Below, one piece after another: positions 1-4,707 of a stretch of DNA of 7,942 nt. The stretch spans positions 1 through 7,942 of the forward strand of contig CACXCY010000141.1 of the NCBI GenBank assembly GCA_902766265.1, written 5' to 3'. The translations under genes and the position numbers were made by a program. Below the pieces are notes generated by a model. It did no database searches. It saw only the letters and a list, made by a program, of their open reading frames with translations, and was not told where the DNA came from. The DNA comes from an uncultured Bacteroidota bacterium. Lineage in GTDB: Bacteria > Bacteroidota > Bacteroidia > Bacteroidales > P3. Position 1 is the stretch's first letter, and each line of letters starts with the position of its first letter.

Positions 1-110
1 ACGGAAAATGGCAGAACGCACTCCACCTGACGGGATATAGCGGTATGGAACAGAGAGATAGGGTGCATAACTGCGTGGGATAGGCAACACGAATCGTGCT
101 GGTATTACTA

Positions 111-145
111 GTTTCAGGTTGCATGTTTCAAGTTTCACGTTTTCT
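111..145. repeat. 7-bp tandem array, five units of GTTTCAN
   Basis: Five consecutive heptamers read GTTTCAG, GTTGCAT, GTTTCAA, GTTTCAC and GTTTTCT, beginning at 111, 118, 125, 132 and 139. Units 1, 3 and 4 match GTTTCA exactly; units 2 and 5 are degenerate. The array resembles the short heptameric repeats found between genes in several bacterial phyla. Function is unknown. Confidence 0.6.
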
Positions 146-179
146 GGGTCTTGAAGCATAAATGCCGTTTGGGTTATGA

Positions 180-226
180 GAGAACACGAATTGCCGTATG
201 GTATATGAGAACACGAATTGCCGTAT
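180..226. repeat. Direct repeat, two identical 20-bp copies, 27-bp period
   Basis: The motif GAACACGAATTGCCGTAT, with two further identical bases before it, occurs at 180-199 and 207-226. The copies are separated by seven bases. A third, diverged copy (two changes in 18 bases) lies at 408-425, where it starts the longer repeat described separately. Confidence 0.8.
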
Positions 227-343
227 AATTGTTCATATAATTATTGCCACATGCAAATGTCCCGCAGAAATTGCTGAAAACCCAGAAGTCTTATTGGATA
301 AGAGTTTCTGTCATTCTCGCGCTTTCTGTGGGACTCGCATTGC
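207..343. repeat. Dispersed repeat copy 1, with a nested imperfect palindrome
   Basis: Bases 209-288 are a diverged copy of 408-477. Both contain GAAYACGAATTGCCRTAT, an AT-rich stretch, then TCCCGCAGAAAYTGCTGAAA and CAGAA. In this copy the sequence continues into inverted repeats. GTCCCGCAGAAA (259-270) pairs with TTTCTGTGGGAC (323-334), 12 positions with one G.T pair. TCTTAT (289-294) pairs with ATAAGA (298-303) around a 3-base loop, extended imperfectly by CAGAA (283-287) against 305-310. Weak pairing continues outward at 253-258 against 339-343. It could be a palindromic repeat element or encode a structured RNA; neither is shown. Confidence 0.6.
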
Positions 344-407
344 AGAAATCGCCTCGATGGATTCATGGTCAATTACATGAAAATTAACGTGAATGCTCTT
401 ATTGATG

Positions 408-477
408 GAATACGAATTGCCATATAAGTATTCATATTATATATGCATCCCGCAGAAACTGCTGAAAACTCAGAAAG
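408..477. repeat. Dispersed repeat copy 2, shorter
   Basis: This diverged direct copy of 209-288 has the same order: GAATACGAATTGCCATAT, an AT-rich spacer about ten bases shorter, then TCCCGCAGAAACTGCTGAAA and CTCAGAAAG. It stops where copy 1 enters its central hairpin, so it looks like the left half of the same element. The copies start 199 bases apart. Confidence 0.65.
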
Positions 478-514
478 CATACCCTACATCAGAACGCACC
501 TCTATCTCCCATTA

Positions 515-558
515 AGTTTTTATTACCAGTAAAAATAGTTTTTATTCGCGATAAAAAT
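515..558. repeat. 22-bp tandem duplicate, each unit a small palindrome
   Basis: Two adjacent 22-base units (515-536 and 537-558) share AGTTTTTATT at the left and TAAAAAT at the right, and differ only in the five central bases (accag in one, cgcga in the other). Each unit is an inverted repeat with arms TTTTTA and TAAAAA. Conserved arms around a divergent centre suggest either paired protein-binding sites two helical turns apart or paired small hairpins. Confidence 0.7.
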
Positions 559-605
559 ATATATATGCAAATAGACGAGCAATTGAAGATGGGGCTTGTT
601 CTCTT

Positions 606-634
606 GCAAATATATGTTAAATTTTAACATTTGC
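606..634. repeat. Imperfect palindrome
   Basis: GCAAAT (606-611) and GTTAAA (616-621) mirror TTTAAC (623-628) and ATTTGC (629-634). The only asymmetry is a 4-base ATAT insert in the left arm; one base lies at the centre. The structure is too AT-rich, and lacks a T tail, for an intrinsic terminator. A regulator operator is possible. Confidence 0.5.
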
Positions 635-730
635 AACTTTGCGACCAAAACGCCACAACAATCCTTACAACTTATTGATTTCAATATAATTCACACTCCA
701 CAAAACTACATTCAACCCTCTTTTTGTGCC

Positions 731-785
731 ACATTAGAGTTATGTCAGAGTTAAGTTAGAGTTAGGTCAGAGTTACATCAGAGTT
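731..785. repeat. 11-bp tandem array, five units of ANNTYAGAGTT
   Basis: Five head-to-tail units start at 731, 742, 753, 764 and 775: ACATTAGAGTT, ATGTCAGAGTT, AAGTTAGAGTT, AGGTCAGAGTT and ACATCAGAGTT. The AGAGTT core is identical in all five, variation is confined to positions 2, 3 and 5, and there are no gaps. The period is close to one helical turn, so all cores face the same side of the DNA. The array ends 291 bases before the atpD start codon. Confidence 0.85.
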
Positions 786-787
786 GG

Positions 788-805
788 AAAATATTAAAAT
801 ATTTT
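788..805. repeat. AT-only palindrome
   Basis: AAAATATT (788-795) and AATATTTT (798-805) form a perfect 8-bp inverted repeat with a 2-base spacer, three bases after the 11-bp array. Another small palindrome, CACCA-A-TGGTG, follows at 811-821. In such AT-rich DNA some palindromes are expected by chance. Confidence 0.45.
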
Positions 806-990
806 GGATTCACCAATGGTGGATTTAACATTTTTAGAAACAATATCGGCATTCGGCTTTGGTGGAAGGTGCGTAGTTGAGGTGAATTGCGCTGCCGTTC
901 TCCTTAACATTTATTATTATTCGGAATTTTAATAAAGAATATCAACTTTTCAACACGCAAAACATCAGCATCTTAGAGAAACGGTTTATG

Positions 991-1026
991 TTTTTTTTCA
1001 TAAAATGGTTGTCATTTGAAAAAAAA
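991..1026. repeat. A/T hairpin just upstream of atpD
   Basis: TTTTTTTTCA (991-1000) pairs perfectly with TGAAAAAAAA (1017-1026). Inside it AATG (1004-1007) pairs with CATT (1013-1016) around the loop GTTGT. The structure overlaps the proposed -33 element of the atpD promoter. It could be a weak bidirectional terminator for the region to the left, an AT-rich promoter-enhancing tract, or chance. Confidence 0.5.
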
Positions 1027-1038
1027 AGCGTAATTTCG
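1009..1038 (+). promoter_or_regulatory. Candidate Bacteroides-type promoter for atpD
   Basis: TTG at 1009-1011 and TAATTTCG at 1031-1038 are 19 bases apart. The second is one mismatch from the Bacteroidota -7 consensus TAnnTTTG. Transcription would begin near 1045 and give an A/T-rich leader of about 30 bases. No Shine-Dalgarno sequence precedes the ATG at 1077, which is normal in this phylum. Assigned by pattern only. Confidence 0.4.
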
Positions 1039-1076
1039 CACTTTCAAAAGCAGATTAATATAACAACTTAAACTAT

Positions 1077-2588
1077 ATGGAATCCAACAGCAAAGGAAGA
1101 ATCTCCCAGATTATTGGCGCAGTTGTTGACGTAACGTTTGACGACGATGTCCAGCTGCCCGACATTTATGACGCTCTCTCTGTCAAACGTCCCGACGGCA
1201 CCGAAATCATCCTCGAGTGCCAGCAAGACACAGGAGAAAACACCATGCGTACTATTGCTATGGACAGCACCGACGGTCTGCAGCGTGGTATGGAGGTCGT
1301 CTCTCTCGGAGGTCCTATTTCCATGCCTGTGGGCGATGACATCAACGGCCGTCTGTTCAACGTGATTGGCAACACCATCGACGGTATGCCCAACCCCAAG
1401 GCCGACAAGCGCTACAGCATCCACCGCGAGCCCCCAAAATTCGAGAACCTCTCCACTACCCAGGAGATACTCTATACCGGTATCAAGGTCATCGACCTGA
1501 TCCAGCCCTTCCTCAAGGGTGGTAAGATTGGCCTCTTCGGCGGCGCCGGTGTGGGCAAGACCGTTCTTATCCAAGAGCTTATCAACAACATCGCCAAGAA
1601 ATACAGCGGTATGTCGGTGTTCACCGGTGTCGGTGAGCGTACCCGCGAGGGTAACGACCTGCTCCGCGAAATGATTGAGAGCGGTGTTATCAAATACGGC
1701 AAGGAATTTGAAGAGAGCATGGCTGCCGGCAGCTGGGACCTCAGCAAAATCGACAAAGAGGCCGTGAAGGATTCCAAGTGCACCATGGTGTTCGGCCAGA
1801 TGAACGAGACCCCCGGCGCCCGTGCCCGTGTGGCTCTCTCCGGCCTGACGCTGGCTGAGTACTACCGTGACGGCGACGAGAAGACTGGCGGACGCGACAT
1901 TCTGCTTTTCATCGACAACATCTTCCGTTTCACCCAGGCCGGTTCCGAGGTGTCCGCTCTGCTGGGACGTATGCCTTCGGCCGTGGGTTACCAGCCCACC
2001 CTGGCCACCGAGATGGGTCTGATGCAGGAACGCATCACCTCCACCAAGCGTGGTTCCATCACCTCTGTGCAAGCTGTGTACGTGCCTGCCGACGACTTGA
2101 CCGACCCGGCACCCGCCACCACTTTCGCCCACTTGGACGCCCAGACGGTGTTGAGCCGTAAGATTTCGGAGCTGGGTATCTACCCTGCCGTCGACCCGCT
2201 GGATTCCACCTCGCGCATCCTCTCGCCCGACGTAGTGGGCAAGGAGCACTACGAGACAGCCCAGAGAGTGAAAGAGATTCTGCAACGCTACAACGAACTT
2301 CAGGATATTATCGCCATCCTCGGTATCGAGGAGCTTTCGGAAGCCGACCGTCTCGTGGTGAGCCGCGCACGCCGTGTGCAACGCTTCCTGAGCCAGCCGT
2401 TCTTCGTAGCCACCGCATTTACCGGCTTGGAAGGCAAATTTGTCAATATAGAAGACACCATCAAGGGCTTCAACATGATTCTGAACGGCGACGTCGACTA
2501 CCTGCCTGAGGCAGCATTCATGCTCGTCGGCACCATCGAAGAAGCCATTGAGAAGGGCGAGAAGATTCTGGCTGAGACCAGCAAGTAA
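1077..2588 (+). CDS. atpD: F1Fo ATP synthase subunit beta
   Basis: Catalytic subunit of the F1 head, which makes ATP from ADP and phosphate at the inner face of the membrane. The 503-residue protein is full length. The Walker A motif GGAGVGKT lies at 155-162, the catalytic glutamate in GVGERTREGNDL is E187, and LLFIDNIFRFTQAGSEVSALLGR marks the Walker B region. The ATP synthase signature PAVDPLDSTS is at 370-379. The usual DELSEED loop reads EELSEAD at 418-424. Between residues about 206 and 236 it carries a segment of roughly 25-30 residues absent from the E. coli protein, as I recall it for Bacteroidota homologues. The start ATG gives the expected N-terminus (RISQIIGAVVDV). Codon choice is strongly GC-biased, fitting high expression. 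It forms a two-gene unit with atpC. Confidence 0.98.
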   Translation: MESNSKGRISQIIGAVVDVTFDDDVQLPDIYDALSVKRPDGTEIILECQQDTGENTMRTIAMDSTDGLQRGMEVVSLGGPISMPVGDDINGRLFNVIGNTIDGMPNPKADKRYSIHREPPKFENLSTTQEILYTGIKVIDLIQPFLKGGKIGLFGGAGVGKTVLIQELINNIAKKYSGMSVFTGVGERTREGNDLLREMIESGVIKYGKEFEESMAAGSWDLSKIDKEAVKDSKCTMVFGQMNETPGARARVALSGLTLAEYYRDGDEKTGGRDILLFIDNIFRFTQAGSEVSALLGRMPSAVGYQPTLATEMGLMQERITSTKRGSITSVQAVYVPADDLTDPAPATTFAHLDAQTVLSRKISELGIYPAVDPLDSTSRILSPDVVGKEHYETAQRVKEILQRYNELQDIIAILGIEELSEADRLVVSRARRVQRFLSQPFFVATAFTGLEGKFVNIEDTIKGFNMILNGDVDYLPEAAFMLVGTIEEAIEKGEKILAETSK

Positions 2589-2623
2589 AAGTATCAGCAA
2601 CAGTCCGATAAGAGCGACCAACA

Positions 2624-2857
2624 ATGAACGTCAAGATTATTAAACCCGATACCACCGTGTTCGAAGGCACTGCATCCCTTGTGCAGCTGCCCGGGACCAG
2701 CGGATTGTTCGAAATCATGAACAACCACGCACCCATCATCTCGGCACTCGCGCCGGGCAAAATCCGCCTCGTGTGCGAAGAAGGCGAGCGACTGTTTGAG
2801 ATTAACGCGGGCGTGGTCAAAGGTCAACACAACGACATTCTAATCTTAATACAATAA
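2624..2857 (+). CDS. atpC: F1Fo ATP synthase subunit epsilon, short form
   Basis: Central-stalk subunit that connects the rotating gamma subunit to the c-ring. The 77 residues cover only the N-terminal beta-sandwich domain. Typical features are VKIIKPDTTVFEGTASLVQLPG at the start, the conserved turn GLFEIMNNHAPIISALAPGKI at about 27-47, and a strand pair ending in AGVVKGQHNDILILIQ. The usual epsilon protein is about 130-140 residues because it adds two C-terminal helices that can inhibit ATP hydrolysis; these are missing, with a clean stop and a terminator only 18 bases later. So this is a natural short form, not a frameshift. It lies 35 bases after atpD and is surely cotranscribed with it. 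Confidence 0.95.
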   Translation: MNVKIIKPDTTVFEGTASLVQLPGTSGLFEIMNNHAPIISALAPGKIRLVCEEGERLFEINAGVVKGQHNDILILIQ

Positions 2858-2875
2858 GATACGGAATATCCAACG

Positions 2876-2910
2876 AAAAGCCCCAATTCCCTTGGGGCTT
2901 TTTTTGTTTT
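2876..2910 (+). terminator. Intrinsic terminator after atpC
   Basis: AAAAGCCCCAA (2876-2886) pairs with TTGGGGCTTTT (2892-2902) around the loop TTCCC. A seven-T run starts at 2899 and the sequence stays T-rich to 2910. The stem is perfect with a GC core, so it should efficiently end the atpDC transcript. The A run on the left could make it work weakly in the reverse direction too. Confidence 0.92.
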
Positions 2911-3060
2911 CTGGAACTCCACTATCGCCGATGAGTAACCACTATAAATGCTCCCACATAAAAACGAGTCATATTTGAAACCTGAATCATAATAATTAGA
3001 ACAAATAAACGTTTCTTTTTATAAAAACACGAATCTTTGTTGTTGCAATAAAAACCGACT

Positions 3061-4059
3061 ATGAAAATTGCTGTTGTAGGTGCCACCGGGTTGGTAGGTG
3101 GCGTAATGTTGAAAGTGCTTGAAGAAAGAGGTTTTGCCTCCTGCGAGATACTCGTTGCCGCATCGCCCAAATCGGTAGGCAAACGCATCGCTTTTGCCGG
3201 TAGGGAACTCACCGTGCAACCTGTGGAAGAGGTCATCAACCAACATCCCGACTACGCCATATTCTCTGCCGGCGCAGCGGCATCGAAGGAATATGCCCCA
3301 TTGTTTGCCGAAGTGGGTACGACGGTAATCGACAACTCTTCCGCCTGGCGGAAAGACAACGACAAACCGCTGGTGGTTCCCGAAATCAACATCGACGTGG
3401 TCAAAGACAGCGACCGAATCATCGCCAATCCCAATTGCTCCACCATTCAAATGGTACTCGCGTTGTCGCAACTCTACAACCATTACGGCATACGTCGCAT
3501 CGTGGTTTCCACCTATCAAAGCATCACCGGCACCGGTATCAAAGCCATCCGGCAACTCGAAGCTGAGGAACGTGGCGAGGAATCCGAGCACGCCTATCCC
3601 TACAAAATACACCGCAACCTGTTTCCCCACGGTGGGGATTTCCTTCCCGACGGATATACCACCGAGGAGCAGAAACTGGTGGATGAGACTCGGAAAATAC
3701 TGCGCAACCCCAACATCATGGTCAGCGCCACTGTGGCAAGAGTGCCCGTGTTGGGGGGACACAGCGAATCGGTCAACGTGGAGTTTGAGAAAGAATACGA
3801 CATCGACGAAGCCCGACGCATCATAGCCGATACCGAAGGTGTGATACTCTACGACGACCCTGCCGACATCAAATATCCAATGCCGATACTGGCTGAAGGA
3901 AAAGACGACGTTTTCGTAGGACGAGTGCGACGCGACCCCTCACAACCCCGCACGCTCAACCTTTGGGTGGTAGCCGACAACCTGCGCAAGGGTGCCGCTA
4001 CCAATGCCGTTGAAATCATGCAACATCTAATTGCCAAACGCACTAAGAAACTGTTTTGA
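3061..4059 (+). CDS. asd: Aspartate-semialdehyde dehydrogenase
   Basis: Reduces L-aspartyl-4-phosphate to L-aspartate-4-semialdehyde with NADPH, the branch point to lysine/diaminopimelate, threonine and methionine; cytoplasmic. The 332-residue length is typical. Visible motifs are the NADP-binding loop GATGLVG at 7-13, the catalytic cysteine C126 in NPNCST, Q153 in STYQSITGTG, and the catalytic histidine H234 in RVPVLGGHSESV. FVGRVRRDPS and NLWVVADNLRKGAATNAVEI match the family C-terminus. The gene begins 150 bases after the terminator, so it has its own promoter. The best weak candidate is AATCTTTG at 3032-3039, one mismatch from TAnnTTTG, but I see no good -33 partner. A 162-base gap separates it from the next gene and holds no clear terminator. 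Confidence 0.97.
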   Translation: MKIAVVGATGLVGGVMLKVLEERGFASCEILVAASPKSVGKRIAFAGRELTVQPVEEVINQHPDYAIFSAGAAASKEYAPLFAEVGTTVIDNSSAWRKDNDKPLVVPEINIDVVKDSDRIIANPNCSTIQMVLALSQLYNHYGIRRIVVSTYQSITGTGIKAIRQLEAEERGEESEHAYPYKIHRNLFPHGGDFLPDGYTTEEQKLVDETRKILRNPNIMVSATVARVPVLGGHSESVNVEFEKEYDIDEARRIIADTEGVILYDDPADIKYPMPILAEGKDDVFVGRVRRDPSQPRTLNLWVVADNLRKGAATNAVEIMQHLIAKRTKKLF

Positions 4060-4221
4060 ATTTATTCAATAATTTTCTTATGCCATCTAAACGACGCTTT
4101 TTTCACACCCCTTCAGTCGAAATGCCCCCCATTGCTCCTTCAGGGCTGCAAAAAAATCATTCGTCTATATGCCCAATAATTCTCATCAATAAAATCAAAA
4201 CAATTTCTAAACAGCCCTCAG

Positions 4222-4698
4222 ATGAAACATCTTGTACCCGTCATATTGGCAACTCTGTTTTTTTGTTCGTGCAACAAGGTAGTTCTCGACGAGACTCACA
4301 CCTTCGAGAACAATACATGGATGCGTTTTGAGCCGGAATCATATCCGTTTAATATCCGCAACATCGACGACTGCTACGATATTATTGCAACCCTTAAAGT
4401 GGACACCAATCAGTTTTTCTACAAGGATTTGCCCTTAGTGGTCAACATGAACAGCGCGAACGGCGACCAGCGTATGTTTTATTCGCACGTCGCCCTTACC
4501 GACAAAAGCGGCAAACGACAAGGGGAAACCATCGGTTGCTATCAGACCGTCACGACCAAGATGCGCGAATATGTGTTCTTCAACACCTCCGGCGAACAGA
4601 CCGTAGAAGTGAAACAGGGGACATCGAAGTACGAGCTACCCGGCGTGGTGAGTTTTGGACTTAAAGTAGAGAAGGCCAGCATGCGGCTTCCTGAATAA
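4222..4698 (+). CDS. gldH: GldH-like lipoprotein
   Basis: Probable envelope lipoprotein of 158 residues. The N-terminus MKHLVPVILATLFFCSC is a short hydrophobic signal ending in a loose lipobox (F-C-S-C), with C17 as the likely lipidated residue. The mature part resembles the GldH family: a tryptophan-containing strand (ENNTWMRF) soon after the cysteine, a middle section with conserved DLPLVVNMN, and a C-terminus FFNTSGEQTVEVKQ...LPGVVSFGLKVEK like the family's final strands. GldH is known from gliding flavobacteria but is also widespread in non-gliding Bacteroidales, where its role is unclear. The call rests on recalled family pattern, not alignment. The stop is followed after 9 bases by uvrC in the same frame, so the two are probably cotranscribed. 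It could instead be an unrelated short lipoprotein. Confidence 0.6.
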   Translation: MKHLVPVILATLFFCSCNKVVLDETHTFENNTWMRFEPESYPFNIRNIDDCYDIIATLKVDTNQFFYKDLPLVVNMNSANGDQRMFYSHVALTDKSGKRQGETIGCYQTVTTKMREYVFFNTSGEQTVEVKQGTSKYELPGVVSFGLKVEKASMRLPE

Positions 4699-4707
4699 CG
4701 AGATGCT

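Larger units (their letters stand above)
1..1076. other. AT-rich, repeat-dense intergenic region upstream of atpD
   Basis: No credible protein or RNA gene is visible on either strand. The only open frame of any length (198-380, + strand, 60 codons) runs through the repeat at 180-343, and its product resembles no family I know. The stretch holds at least six separate short repeat or palindrome structures, listed individually, and ends in the likely atpD promoter. Base composition is much more AT-rich than the GC-rich atpD that follows. The gene to the left is outside the window, so it is unclear whether the first hundred bases belong to its 3' end region. Confidence 0.75.

Noticed and set aside
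198..380. 60-codon + strand open frame in the left intergenic region
   Set aside because: It runs through the dispersed repeat and its palindrome, has no upstream signals and no family resemblance. Repeat sequence explains it better.
12..499. Matching CAGAACGCAC at 12-21 and 490-499 as possible element ends
   Set aside because: A 10-base direct match flanking the repeat zone could suggest a target duplication, but there are no terminal inverted repeats or transposase and 10 bases may match by chance.
515..785. CRISPR array interpretation of the repeats
   Set aside because: The repeats are too short, lack regular unique spacers of 30-40 bases, and no cas genes are in the window.
1068..2624. 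Long 518-codon open frame antisense to atpD
   Set aside because: It mirrors atpD almost exactly. Strong GC-biased codon use in atpD removes antisense stops, and the product resembles no known family.
3019..3762. 247-codon open frame antisense to asd
   Set aside because: It overlaps the conserved asd coding region, crosses the asd start, and shows no recognisable domain, so it is a shadow of codon bias.
4141..4219. Distant inverted repeat CAGGGCTG / CAGCCCT before gldH
   Set aside because: The arms are only 7 bp and about 64 bases apart, with no internal structure or T run. Chance is the simplest explanation.
4056..4331. 91-codon open frame overlapping the asd end and gldH start
   Set aside because: It overlaps gldH in another frame and lacks any domain; the gldH frame has a coherent signal peptide and family pattern.
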